Source: Thoreauomyces humboldtii
Taxonomy: Eukaryota > Chytridiomycota > Chytridiomycetes > Spizellomycetales > Powellomycetaceae
NCBI GenBank assembly: GCA_027596035.1
Contig: JADGJA010000136.1
Span: forward strand, 1 to 37,863
Reading direction: 5' to 3'
Length of the DNA: 37,863 nt
The notes under the pieces were generated by a model. That model saw nothing but the letters and a program-made list of their open reading frames with translations, was not told the DNA's origin and made no database searches. Positions 1 to 13,151 of this stretch are shown piece by piece (within the stretch, counting starts at the first letter, position 1; each line of letters starts with the position of its first letter). A program made the translations under genes and the position numbers.

Positions 1-33
1 GGGGGGGGTCCACGCCCTCCGCTCGCTACTCAC

Positions 34-348
34 CCAGAGCTCCTGGATCAAGACCTTGATGGCGGCGCCGTTTCGCCAGGTCTGGGCGGGACTCTGTCCG
101 CCTTGCAGGAACGCACAGATCCCGCCGCTGGTATGCTTGATACCGCTAGGGACGCAGGCGATGTGGTCGCCGTCTCGGAAGACGCGGTCGTTGGTCAGGT
201 CGGCGCTGAGGATGTGAGCCTTGATCCTCGCAAGGGCGTTCTCAGGGGCGCCGAGGCACATGCCCGAGCCTCGGCAGTTGATCCCGAGGGATTGCACGCC
301 CGTCGTGAGGGCGAGGGTAGCGAGCGTGGCGAGGACGGAGATCTTCAT
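34..348 (-). CDS. KP4-like killer-toxin family secreted protein, first exon (partial, runs off left edge)
   Basis: Exon 1 runs from the ATG at 348 to a GT donor (GTGAGT on the minus strand) just below 34, giving 105 codons. The rest of the gene lies off the window. The first 20 residues form a signal peptide with a hydrophobic core ending in an Ala/Ser-type cleavage context. The mature part opens with a Leu-Gly-Ile-Asn-Cys-Arg-Gly motif and has cysteines at 25, 31, 65 and 78, followed by an Ile-Cys-Ala-Phe stretch and an Ile-Lys-xx-Ile helix. This is the layout of the KP4 family, small disulphide-rich secreted proteins named after a killer toxin encoded by a virus of Ustilago. Cellular homologues are spread patchily among fungi, where a role in antagonism or plant interaction has been suggested; no activity can be read from this fragment. 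The remaining cysteines should be in exon 2. Family assignment is good; function is inference. Confidence 0.8.
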
Positions 349-445
349 TTTGGAGAGGTGGGTGTGGGAGGTTGTGAGTGTGTGTGTGCGTGTGTGCGTG
401 GGTGTGTCGGATGACGGAAAAGGCAGAAGACCAAAGGCAACCCGC

Positions 446-453
446 CTTTTATA
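446..453 (-). promoter_or_regulatory. TATA-like element upstream of the KP4-like gene
   Basis: TATAAAAG on the minus strand, 98 bases upstream of the ATG of the KP4-like gene. The stretch between it and the ATG is a CA-rich tract on the coding strand (TG repeats on the plus strand around 373-405), which would form the 5' untranslated leader. Position and sequence fit a core promoter; no transcript evidence. Confidence 0.45.
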
Positions 454-1282
454 TCGCTAAAAGAGCCCCTGGAATCGTGGATACCTCAAAGGACAGTGCT
501 GTTGTCATCAAGGCCGCCAACCAGGCACTACGCCCAACGTATCCGTGCAGCAGGCAGCGATCACGTAGGATGCCCATGCGTGGGCAAACTTTCTGCAGAG
601 CTGTGCCTTGCCAGAGCTTCACACCGTCGGATGTCGAGGTCGTGGGGTGAAAACCACACCACGAACGGAAACATACGTCTAACATACCTCGAACGCGGGA
701 GCAGAGCAGCGGTGGGTGTTTGCCGACACCTTCGTGGCGCAGCATCCAATTCTGCTGCGCTGTTCATATCCCCTGCACCCGCAACATCGGAGAAGAATGG
801 ATGTTCCATAGCGGTGGTTGCCTTGGACCCGTTGCAACCATACTTGAATCATTGACCCGAAAGCCGGGCAAGGTAGCTGCCCCGTAGGTGGTCGCCTTGA
901 GCGGGCCTGCTAGTTCCCAGCCTGGCCCTGGCGACCTCCTTCTCCTCCAGATTCTTTTAGTCCCTCTCTGTCTCTCTCCTTGTCTTTGTTCTCTACTCCG
1001 TCTGTTTCCATCCAGTCGGTCCTGCTGCTCGTAAAAACAGCGTGCTGTACCCGGCGAACACCCTCAACTCCCCTGCAGAGAATCTCTACTGAAAGTGCTT
1101 CAGCATTCGCACGTTATGGGCAGATTCTGACAGAAGGATTCGGCTAAAGCCGTGCATTTGCTATCCGGAACAAGTGTAATATATAACGGTACGGTAGCGT
1201 GTGGCTATTACGAAACGGCAGAGAAAATATACGAAAAGGAACGTCATCCTACAACGCGGGGGGGATCGGGTTCAACAGTCTC
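454..1282. other. Intergenic, upstream of the KP4-like gene
   Basis: About 830 bases between the KP4-like promoter and the 3' end of the GPI-protein gene. There is a pyrimidine-rich run near 955-1010. Open frames on both strands are short, lack fungal-like protein character and have no convincing splice partners. I see no RNA gene or repeat. Confidence 0.5.
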
Positions 1283-1957
1283 CTAAAGGTACAGGACAGC
1301 AGCGAAAAGACCAGCAGCCGCAACGCCGACGAACTTTCCAAGGCCAGAGGTGGAAGGAGCCGCAGACTTCTGGTTGGTGGCCGTGCCGGCAGCGCTGGGG
1401 GCGGGTGTCGTGGAGGCAGACGCTCCCGATGCTGCGGACGCAGAGGATGCTACAACGGGGGTGGAGGTGGCGACGACGGCGACCGAGGTCGACGTCACCC
1501 AAGGGGCGACAGGAGGGAGAGCTCCAGGGTTGAGTCCGGCGGTCGCGCAGATCGAGGTAAGGGCCTCTTGGTCTGCTGCCTCTTCAGCCTATCGGAATTA
1601 GGTGGAAAGATGAGTCATTGGCTATACTTGATGACAGACGGATTTCTCCCCTCTTACCTGGACGGTGCTGTTGCCCGTGCAGTCCTGGTAACAGAGCTGA
1701 CGGTGGACGTGGTAGATGCAGAGGCAGTCGTTGGAAAGAGTGACGTTGGCCTTCGCGCCGCCGGTAAGGAAGGGGTCGCAGGTTCCAGTTTTGAAGGAGT
1801 CGTTGTCGATCAGACACCTTCCGAAAAGGGCGTCGGTGCACTCGTTCGCGGACGCGACTGGGGTGGCAGCAGCGGCTGGGGTGGTGACAGGAGTGGTGCT
1901 CTGCGCCAGGACGGAGGCGGCGAGGGCGAGGGAGAGGATGGCGGATGCGGACTTCAT
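1283..1957 (-). CDS. GPI-anchored Ser/Thr/Ala-rich secreted protein with a Cys-rich N-terminal domain
   Basis: Two exons, 1658-1957 and 1283-1588, with a 69-nt intron (GTAAGA..TAG), giving 201 residues. Residues 1-18 are a signal peptide. A cysteine-rich segment (about 39-93) holds paired motifs such as Cys-Leu-Cys-Ile-Tyr and Cys-Tyr-Gln-Asp-Cys, then a short helical stretch with Ala-Asp-Gln-Glu-Ala and Ile-Cys. After about residue 130 the protein is Ser/Thr/Ala-rich, ending in a Gly-rich hinge and a hydrophobic tail with no residues after it, the usual GPI-attachment signal. This is the layout of the fungal GPI-anchored serine-threonine-rich cell-surface proteins. A cell-wall or plasma-membrane location follows from the topology; the molecular role is unknown. 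The exact acceptor could be 6 nt further in (after GAAGAG), which keeps the frame. The ATG at 1957 is the first in frame and directly precedes the signal peptide. Confidence 0.8.
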
Positions 1958-2264
1958 GCTGGATGGATGTGTGGTGATATATGTACTATGATACTGGACG
2001 GTGAACGTGAGTTGATGTGGGACTTTGTTGGAGTAGCGAGGGAACGGGGAACAACGAAGTAGCGTTGGCTTTTAGAGAAAGAATTTCCGAACGAGAGAGA
2101 GCAACCAAGGAGGACGAAAAGGGGAGAGAGGAAAGGGGGTCTGCGCCACCACCCACACGTCCGCAACCCCTGAGAAAAGGGGCAGGAGGAGAAAACAGTG
2201 TAACATGCCGCACGCCAGGGGTTAGGGCTTCGTTTTATGATGACTCATGGGGAATCCCACTCGC
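1958..2264. other. Intergenic between dehydrogenase 3' end and GPI-protein start
   Basis: 307 bases that must hold the 3' end of the dehydrogenase mRNA and the promoter of the GPI-protein gene, both on the minus strand. No clear TATA box at the expected distance and no open frame worth calling. Confidence 0.4.
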
Positions 2265-3423
2265 TCATACACCGGAGAAGTTTGTGAATGGCGATGAAGT
2301 GGTGGTGGGCCCCTCCGGAGTCACGTACGCAGCCGTGAGACCACCATCCACGAGGAAGTCGGTTCCCGTGATGAAGGACGCCTCGTCAGACGCAAGGAAC
2401 AGTGCGGCGTTGGCCTGTTCCACCGCCTCGCCTACAAAAAAGTAAGGACCATTTTCCTCAGAACCCCACGGACGGAAAATCACGACAGGGCGGATATGCT
2501 GCGCTTACCGAACCGGCCCATGGGAACGTGGACGAGCCGTCGCTGCTTCTTTGCCTCCTCGTTGAGAAAGTTCATGAGGAGGGGGGTTCGGATGGGACCT
2601 GGGCAAAGGGCGTTGAAGCGAATGTTCTCCCGGGCGTGAATGACGGCCAGTTCCCGAGTCATGGCCAGAACGGCTCCCTTGGACGTAGTATCTGAAGTTT
2701 GCCGCATGTCAGCATACGACGGTCGACGTGGTTATCGAAACGCGCCGACGCGTCGCAAAACCCACAGGCAAGTTGAGGCGTAGCTGCACCCCTCAAAGCG
2801 ACAAAGCTCGCAGTGTTGATAATGCTCCCGCCGCCCGCTCGTCTCAAGGCAGGGATCGCGTGCTTGCATCCGAACCACACTCCCTTCACGTTGATCTGCA
2901 TGGTGAGATCCCAGACCTTCTCCTCCGTCGTGACGGCATTGTCATCGTCAGGGTGCATGATGCCAGCGTTGTTGAACACGATGTGAAGCTTGCCTAAGAA
3001 AAACGATCTTTCGTCGGTCAAGCTCATGATCAAGCCCGACGTAAGACGCGTAGTGTTACTTACCAAACGTCTTTTCGGCGATGGCAACGGCCTCCTCCAG
3101 ATCCTTCTCCTTGCTCACGTCCACGCGAACAAAGATGGCATGATCGGCACCCAGCGCAGAGTTGATCTTTGCTACAGCGGCCGTACCAGCCGCCTCGTTG
3201 ATGTCAGCGCATACGACTTTAGCGCCTTCCTTTGCAAACAGGTACGAAGCTTCAAGACCGATGCCACTGTTAGGAGGGACCCGCGAACGTTAGAGAAGGG
3301 GGTTTGAGCGGCAAGGCGAAGGTTTGACTTTTTCGACGCCAACGGCGGAATGGGCGGGGTTTCCAGTACTCACCTTCCGGCACCGGTGATGAGAGCGACC
3401 TTGTTGGCGAGACGACCGGGCAT
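2265..3423 (-). CDS. Short-chain dehydrogenase/reductase (classical SDR), NAD(P)-dependent
   Basis: Five exons (3374-3423, 3064-3266, 2766-2993, 2509-2691, 2265-2431; introns 107, 70, 74 and 77 nt) join in frame to 276 residues, the normal size of a single-domain classical SDR. The N-terminal Rossmann motif Thr-Gly-Ala-Gly-Ser-Gly-Ile-Gly is at residues 13-20, and Asn-Asn-Ala-Gly at 92-95. The catalytic Ser147, Tyr161 and Lys165 are in place, followed by the Pro-Gly-Pro-Ile turn (191-194) and the C-terminal Asp-Gly-Gly. The acidic residue after strand 2 (Cys-Ala-Asp-Ile-Asn) favours NAD over NADP, as is known for this fold. The family is large and the substrate cannot be read from the sequence. 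The enzyme has no targeting peptide and should be cytosolic. The first intron splits the Gly-rich loop, so no single open frame shows the whole active site. The start at 3423 is the only ATG giving the complete Rossmann strand. Confidence 0.92.
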
Positions 3424-3921
3424 GGTTTTGCTATTGATTTGAATTGCTCGAAACTTTTGGGGCTGTTTCGCGATCTCTAACTGCAAGATGGCGGTCGGAT
3501 GAAGGCGCGCCGGATTCTCATCCAGAAAACCGCTGTCGAGACTACATTTCGCGACCCAGCGCTGACCCTAAATAAAGCATTACGTTCGTAGAATAAACTC
3601 TTCGTCAGATCGTGAGTGCATCCGTCCAGACATCTGTACGGGGATGCTTCATCAATCGCATCATCTTCAAGTATCCGTTGCGTTCCGGAAGTAGAACACC
3701 TCTGACGTTACGTCTCACACACGACGTTCACTCTCTCGTCAATGAAGCTAGGATGGGTGAAGACCTGGGATGTTGAGGTTTCTACGATAAATGTTGAATT
3801 GAATATGGAATAGAAATATAAAAAGGGATCTAAGTGCGACAGACGTAAATATAGAAAGGTTTCCGCTGGACCGCTGGACCGCACAGCAGGGTCACCGACA
3901 TCCGACATCCAAGAACCAGGC
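3424..3921. other. Intergenic between thioredoxin reductase 3' end and dehydrogenase start
   Basis: 498 bases. It should contain the dehydrogenase promoter (right of 3423) and the thioredoxin reductase 3' untranslated region (left of 3922), including an A/T-rich segment near 3780-3850. No supported coding sequence. Confidence 0.45.
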
Positions 3922-5426
3922 TCAAGCTTTGGTGTGGGTTTCCTGACCTTCCAACCACCGCTCGCAGTCAAGCGCCGCCATGCATCCGCTTCCAGCAGCT
4001 GCGATCAAGCAGACATAAACAGTCAGCAGATGGAAGAAGAGAAGACGAAAAGCGATGCAGAACTCTATATCTCACCAGTGATGGCCTGTCGGTAAGTCTT
4101 GTCCTGAACATCACCAGCAGCAAAGACACCCTCGATGTTCGTCCTCGTAGAGGGGACACCGTTGTGCGCGTAGACCTTGAGGTAACCAACCTCGTCGGTG
4201 TCCAGCTGTCCCTTGAAGACAGTGGTGTTTGGCGTGTGACCGATGGCGTAGAAGAGACCGTTGACGTCGAGGGTGGACTGCTCCTTTGTGACGGTGTCCT
4301 CGATCACGAGCTGCTTAAGGAGACGGTCGCCCTTTGCCTCCACAGGGACCTTGTTCCAGAGAACCTCGACCTTCGGGTGCGCGAGCAAGCGGTCCGCCAT
4401 GACCTTGGATGCCCGGAGCTTGTTGGTACGGACGAGGACGTACACCTTGGATGCGTACTTGGTGAGGAAGGTCGCTTCTTCGGATGCAGAGTCACCGCCA
4501 CCGACAACAACGAGTGCTGGATACAGGCAACAAAACGATAAGTGTGGGCATTGGTAAGAGACCATTACGCATGCTGGAAACTTACGTTTGTTGCGGAAGA
4601 TGGGAACAGCTCCATCGCACACAGCACAGGCGGAGATGCCCGCCTGCCAGAAAGTGTCCTCTCCGGCAATAAACAGCTGAAAGGCGGGACCGGTGTCAGA
4701 ACGCAGGAATCAGTTCTGGGAGGGGAGTAGTGAAAGACTCACTCGCTTGGCGGTCGCTCCAGTTGCGATGACCACAGAGTCGGCAAGAATCACATCCTGC
4801 TCCTCCTCGCTGCCCTCACGCCACATGCGGAATGGCCGGGAAGAAAGGTCGACTTTCGAGATGGTTTCCGTGATAACGGTGGTGCCAAACTTCACGGACT
4901 GAGCGCGCATGCTGTCCATGAGTTCGGGACCGGAAAGGCCACCTGGGAATCCGGGGAAGTTCTCGATCTCGGTAGTGGTGGTAAGCTGGCCGCCAGCAGC
5001 CACGCCGGCCGCCATGAAGCCTTCGTACATCACAGGCTCAAGGTTTGCCCGAGCGAGGTAGATGGCAGCGGTGTGACCGGCTGGACCAGAGCCGATGACG
5101 ACGACCTTGTGGTGTGGTGGGGCAGGGGTAGCGATGGGAGCCATTGTTGCGAGGGAGCGGAAGGCGTGCTGTGGTGGTGAGAGGAAAGGGGATCTGCAAC
5201 TGGTGCTAACGCGGAAGCTGGGTTTGTGGGTGGTGAAGGTGGGGCTGCGACGAAGCTGAGCTACTTTTGAGGAAAGTGCAAGCTCCGGTCCTGCTGCCGA
5301 GGAAAAGCGGAGGGCGGAGAGAGATTTCCCGCCGATGCAGCCGATGCTGCTGCTGCTGATGAAGGTTCCCGACGACCACGAGGCGAAGCCAAGCACTCCC
5401 TTTGCAGTGCTGCGGGCGACGAGCAT
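3922..5426 (-). CDS. Thioredoxin reductase (low-Mr, FAD/NADPH), with mitochondrial-type presequence
   Basis: Four exons (4743-5426, 4586-4676, 4076-4516, 3922-3998; introns 66, 69 and 77 nt) give 430 residues. The FAD-binding Gly-Ser-Gly-Pro-Ala-Gly is at 112-117, the redox pair Cys-Ala-Val-Cys at 245-248 and the NADPH-binding Gly-Gly-Gly-Asp-Ser-Ala at 264-269. The FAD Gly-Asp motif (Phe-Ala-Ala-Gly-Asp) is near 370 and a C-terminal Ala-Ala-Gly-Ser-Gly-Cys-Met closes the fold. It reduces thioredoxin with NADPH. The core from Met95 (codon 5142-5144) is 336 residues, the usual fungal length. The 94 residues before it are rich in Ser, Arg, Ala and Leu with no acidic runs, like a mitochondrial presequence. 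Met95 sits in a strong start context (ACAATGG), so two isoforms from two starts are likely. The redox cysteines lie in a tiny 91-nt exon. Confidence 0.95.
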
Positions 5427-6191
5427 ACTGTTGCCGCTTCACCGTGTGAAAAGTGCTCTGTAAGGGAAGACGAGGCTTTTATTTCGAAAATCCGAGGAAC
5501 CAACGTTGCTTTCCTATCCACGCCCGAGAAGCGTGAGGGAGCCACCACCTTCCGGATTTGGGATTACTACAAAGCGGGCGGAGGTCAGATAGTCAGGGTT
5601 AGGGCAAGGCAAGTGGCTTAGGGTTCAATTAGACCTTCGGCCTGAGTAAACGGCCGAAAACCCAACCACTCTCGCCATGCCGAGGTACAAAGACAAAGGG
5701 AAGTCCCTCACTGATAGTGCTGGTAAAACTTGTCAGGACATTCCTGCCTTGCGGCCTTACGAAGCGTGTACACTGCACTTTGAGCGTACGGTAAAAGCTG
5801 TCGAGACGTTGACCGTTGACCGTTGACCGATGACCGATGGCCCTGGGCTCGCCACATTGTGGCCGTTGCGTGACACGTCCATCCAGCGATGGTCCCTGCT
5901 CTGACGGTGGAGATTTGGTGACAACCGTGTGGCGGAAATGTTTGAGCTTTGTACGGTACGCAAGAAGGACGGAAGGAACAAGCTGCCGCTCCGCAACCCG
6001 TCCGCAACTTCAGCCGCAGCTGCCGAAAACGCTCTTTCTAAAACTTCCAAAGATCGGCCCGTAGCTCCCGTAGCTAGCCAGGTAGCTAGGCCCGTAGGCC
6101 CCCTACATCCCTACATGCAAGCACCCTCAGAACGTGGTGGATTGAGTATGTGACATAATTGTCACGGGAGTGCATTCGTTTCTGGCACGAA
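5427..6191. other. Intergenic between cation ATPase 3' end and thioredoxin reductase start
   Basis: 765 bases, upstream of thioredoxin reductase and downstream of the ATPase (both minus strand). It holds a 7-bp tandem repeat at 5807-5839 and a cluster of GTAGCT/CCGTAG words around 6060-6110. No coding sequence or tRNA seen. Confidence 0.45.
5807..5839. repeat. Short tandem repeat, unit CGTTGAC / CGATGAC
   Basis: Three exact copies of CGTTGAC followed by CGATGAC and a partial CGATG, head to tail. It lies about 380 bases upstream of the thioredoxin reductase start. Either a small minisatellite or a cluster of binding sites. Confidence 0.75.
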
Positions 6192-10042
<3,851 letters not shown>

Positions 10043-10460
10043 TCACGTAGGGTTTCGGGAATCGTGTAGGAAGATCACTCGAAGTAGGGTAGTGGGAAAG
10101 GTGAGGTGGGTGCAATTCCCGCGCGCGGTACTTTCAGAGGACAGGACGCTATGGCGAGCCTCTATAGAACCTTTGAAGCTACAGAGTGCCGAAACAAGAG
10201 ACGTTGACGGTTATCTTTATACTGCTTAGATATGGTTTTGGGCTGTGGTCACAGTTGTGGTGGACCGGCCGCGGATGCCTGTCCCGTTATGGTTTAGGTT
10301 TTCCAGATCTGTGTTGTGTGTGTGTCATCTCCCGCACCTTTGCCTGGCTGTGCTCTTCAATCACTGGACTTGTCCCCTTGTCCGAAAGCACGACGACGGC
10401 CGCCTCCAGTCCAGAGCAGCAAAGATTCAGCAACCAGCAAGCGTTTTGGAACATCGCCAA
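10043..10460. other. Divergent intergenic region between the cation ATPase and the 76-codon frame
   Basis: 418 bases between a minus-strand start and a possible plus-strand start. It holds the TATA-like element listed separately and GT-rich sequence around 10310-10325. No other supported gene. Confidence 0.4.
10214..10221 (-). promoter_or_regulatory. TATA-like element upstream of the cation ATPase
   Basis: TATAAAGA on the minus strand, about 172 bases upstream of the ATPase ATG. Isolated match; position is plausible for a core promoter with a moderate leader. Confidence 0.3.
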
Positions 10461-10691
10461 ATGACATCTCCATCAACGTCCACCACATCCTTCATCTACC
10501 CAAGCGGCTGGCGCGAGGCCTCATCAAAGCGTCTCGTTCAGAAGCTTCCAGACCCGACGTGGAACCTCCGGAGATCAATGCACGAGAACGACAACTCAAC
10601 CGGATGGAGGAGTTGGGTTAGCCGTCATCCGGTTCTACTCGTCGCCATCATCGTTCTGCTCGGAAATACGCTTGCCGGATGGAATGCTTGA
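10461..10691 (+). CDS. Possible small tail-anchored membrane protein (76 residues)
   Basis: A single uninterrupted frame from ATG at 10461 to TGA at 10691. The first 50 residues are polar with several Arg and Lys residues, including Trp-Arg-Glu and Leu-Arg-Arg. The C-terminal segment (about 57-73) is a clean hydrophobic helix followed by only a few residues, as in tail-anchored mitochondrial or ER proteins. I do not recognise a family. In favour: intact frame, sensible topology, its own upstream region. Against: short length, no splice signals to confirm the frame, and open frames of this size occur by chance in GC-rich DNA. If real, it is divergent from the cation ATPase. Confidence 0.4.
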   Translation: MTSPSTSTTSFIYPSGWREASSKRLVQKLPDPTWNLRRSMHENDNSTGWRSWVSRHPVLLVAIIVLLGNTLAGWNA

Positions 10692-11170
10692 TCTTTTCCT
10701 TTTCCGGCGGGAAAACCCCCCTGTGACGGTTTCCCAAACGCGATTCTCACGGATTCCCATCCACCCTACGTCGGGTATGCGAACCTGTCGTAGCTCCCAC
10801 CCATCCACGGCTATACCCGACGGCTATCAAGCAAACCTACGCCCTCTCGTTACGACCTATCTCCAGAGCGGTCCCCACGACCGCTCGCCAGGCATGTTAC
10901 TTCTAGACAGGACTTGGCTATTGTTTGTCTCGGCTCAAGTCCTGGTCCCATGTTCTCACCTCTTAGTCGCATGCTTGGAGGAATGAACAAGTGTCTACTG
11001 TACCTGCCTTTGTCTTCATGGATCCACATTTCTTGCCTCAGGCTTGCTCTGAACAGGTCTGACGCAAACAGGAGCGCTGCAATGCAAAGTTCTTCGTGCG
11101 AGTGATACTCAACCGATACTCTTCCGCGATGGTATTCCACGTGATGGCCTTGCGCAGGAACCAATTCCTC
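10692..11170. other. Intergenic downstream of LSM4
   Basis: 479 bases between the 76-codon frame (plus) and the LSM4 stop (minus), so it would hold converging 3' ends. No coding signal I trust. Confidence 0.4.
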
Positions 11171-11865
11171 CTACGCACCTCCACGACCTCTTTGCCCTTG
11201 TCCGCCACCACCACGTGCTCCCCTTGCGCCTCCTCTCGCACCGCCTCGTGCTCCCCCAGATCCACGTCCCCTCCCCCCGTTATTGTAGTTTCCCCTCGGC
11301 TGGTCCTCCCGCACCATGTCGATGACCTCGTCGGGCACCCGCATGTACTTGACGGTCGGACCGCGGATGTAGATCTCGGGAATGCGCCAGAACTTGTCGT
11401 TGGCGGGGGACATGCAGACCACCTCGCGGAGATTGATCTGTTCATGATGTTTGTCGTCGTTGCGTGGGTGGAGTGTTGGAAAAAGTAGATCGTTCCAGGA
11501 TGTGACGTAGCGAAGGGATATCATTTGACGTAAGGTAAGGAATCGATCGGCCGAGAAAGAGAACAGTTGGAGTAGAAAGCGGAGACCAGGCAAAGCGTCA
11601 GGAATACGAGCGGAATACGAGAAGAGGTGCACCCTCAACTTCCCTTTCTCTGGAGAAACTTACGTTCATAAAGTTGTCGCAATTGACCAAATGACCGTTA
11701 TATGTTTCGCCTAGTTGCGGAGACAGGTCGCGAGTCAGCTCTTCCTGACCTCTATGAACGAAGTCATTCCCCTCAGTAAGCGATCGCGACACATTTCCTA
11801 CCGTTTTTGAGTTCAACAAGAATGGGATGGCCTTGGGCTGTGTGAAGCAGCGATAGGGGAAGCAT
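11171..11865 (-). CDS. LSM4: U6 snRNA-associated Sm-like protein LSm4
   Basis: Three exons (11802-11865, 11664-11710, 11171-11437; introns 91 and 226 nt) give 125 residues. The N-terminus Met-Leu-Pro-Leu-Ser-Leu-Leu, the Sm1 motif with Leu-Val-Glu-Leu-Lys-Asn-Gly-Glu (17-24) and Asn-Cys-Asp-Asn-Phe-Met-Asn, and the Sm2 motif [10 protein letters not shown] (59-68) identify LSm4 clearly. The C-terminal 40 residues are an Arg-Gly-Gly repeat tail, typical of LSm4. As part of the LSm2-8 ring it binds the 3' end of U6 snRNA in the nucleus. As part of LSm1-7 it acts in decapping and mRNA decay in the cytoplasm, where the RGG tail promotes P-body assembly in other species. The second intron (226 nt) is the longest in the window. 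Start and all junctions are supported by family identity on both sides. Confidence 0.96.
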
Positions 11866-12103
11866 GATGACGGATAAGGAATGATCCGCTCCTTTTGGTT
11901 GAGGATGCGAAGTAGGTTATGAACTGTTCGGTGGATTGGTGCGATGGCGACTAGGGACAGAGCTGAGCCGGGGCTTGGGTTCTGGAGGCCTTCTCGCTGC
12001 CGGTCTGTCGATCCCCTCCCACGACCTTCTTCTGCCCTGTTTTGCCTCGACATTCCACCTTCCTCCACCTGGCGCCGCACCCCTTCGGAGTAGAGCGAGG
12101 ACG
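11866..12103. promoter_or_regulatory. Shared divergent promoter of LSM4 and the 56-residue membrane protein
   Basis: Only 238 bases separate the two start codons, which point away from each other, so the promoters must share this stretch. No TATA box is obvious on either side, as is common for housekeeping genes. Confidence 0.6.
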
Positions 12104-12426
12104 ATGGCAGGCCCACTCGTCAATCCAAAAGTCAAGGTACCTACGTGGCAGGCTCTTCTTTCTGCAACATTTGGAACGCCCGCTCAGACTCAACGCTTTT
12201 CCTTCAGCTCATCCTCCTGACGGTCACCGGACTCTACGCTGGATACGGTTCGTCTTACTGAGCATTCACATCTATCAAACCGAGATCCCCGTAAAGCTCA
12301 TCCAGTTTATCCTCCTCTTTATTTCCAGCCATTCATCAATTTACATCCCGGACGACGGGCGAGGAGATCGAGCAGAAGATGGCCGTGGGAAAAAAGTACT
12401 CGGACGCTGAGATACTTTCAAAGTAG
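12104..12426 (+). CDS. Small single-pass membrane protein, 56 residues, three exons
   Basis: Exons 12104-12136, 12208-12247 and 12329-12426 (introns 71 and 81 nt, donors GTACCT and GTTCGT, acceptors TTCAG and TCCAG) join in frame to 56 residues plus stop. Residues 1-11 are a short N-terminus with Pro and Lys. Residues 12-27 (Leu-Ile-Leu-Leu-Thr-Val-Thr-Gly..) form one hydrophobic helix. The rest is a polar, charged tail ending Asp-Ala-Glu-Ile-Leu-Ser-Lys. Three mini-exons agreeing in phase and giving one helix with a clean amphipathic tail make chance unlikely. I do not recognise the family. Size, topology and absence of a signal peptide resemble small subunits or assembly factors of mitochondrial inner-membrane complexes, but that is inference. 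It is divergent from LSM4. A search based on single open frames would miss it, because no exon exceeds 100 nt. Confidence 0.65.
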
Positions 12427-13151
12427 GATTTAGCGTCACGACTCAGAGGATCCCCCGCTTATCTTCCGTTCTTTCTCAGATGGGAGGCCGACAGGACAAA
12501 GCAGTCCATAATATAAAAGGACACACGGTTGTTCTGATTTCAATCGGACCTTCGTAGAAAAACTGATTTTCGAGGTCCCTCGCCGATGTCGGGCATCTCT
12601 CCGTGCTGTGCCACCCCGGGACGTGACACCGCAACGTTATGACATGACGTGCGTCGCGGGGACGAACACGGTGGGGACTCAAGCGATGCATCGGTAGAGA
12701 ACAATCCATTTGGCAGTGCGTCTAAAACCCTCAGTCCTACGCATGGAACCCACGCTACAAGTCACGCCACGGATACACCATTCTTTCCCTACGAATCGAT
12801 CGGCTCCCGGGATGATCAACCGAGATACGCGCAGAGAAAGATATTATTTACAGAGTTATTTTCTTGGTACAGATTTGTTGTTGGTGTTGAAACGGTAACT
12901 GCCGATGTTGAAGAACCCAAGAACGGCGTAGTAGTAAATAACGGAAGAGAGTTGGAACAGTCAGGAGAAAGGGTGCCCCTCGAGTGGTGCACGCGGCGTT
13001 ACTTGCAAAAAGCCGGTAAACGAATTTGGCGGGCCGGGATTCGGCGAGGAAGGAAGTTTGGAGGCGACCTCGCTTTGAAGCGGGTGTCAGGCGCAGAAAA
13101 GATAGCAACGGCAAGCCGGGGTGCGGAATTATCGAGTGTCGCATAGCACTG
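12427..13151. other. Convergent intergenic region
   Basis: 725 bases between the 3' ends of the 56-residue protein gene (plus) and the two-span membrane protein (minus). Open frames here (for example plus strand 12649-13146) show no protein-like character. Nothing else seen. Confidence 0.4.

Noticed and set aside
1199..2062. Plus-strand frame of 287 codons opposite the GPI-protein gene
   Set aside because: GTG start, Gly/Arg-rich shadow of the Ala/Ser-rich minus-strand gene.
5590..5625. Single telomere-like GGGTTAGGG word
   Set aside because: A lone copy without an array; no sign of an internal telomere.
5615..5660. GGTTCAATTAGACC, reminiscent of a tRNA T-loop
   Set aside because: No acceptor stem, D-arm or anticodon arm can be folded around it.
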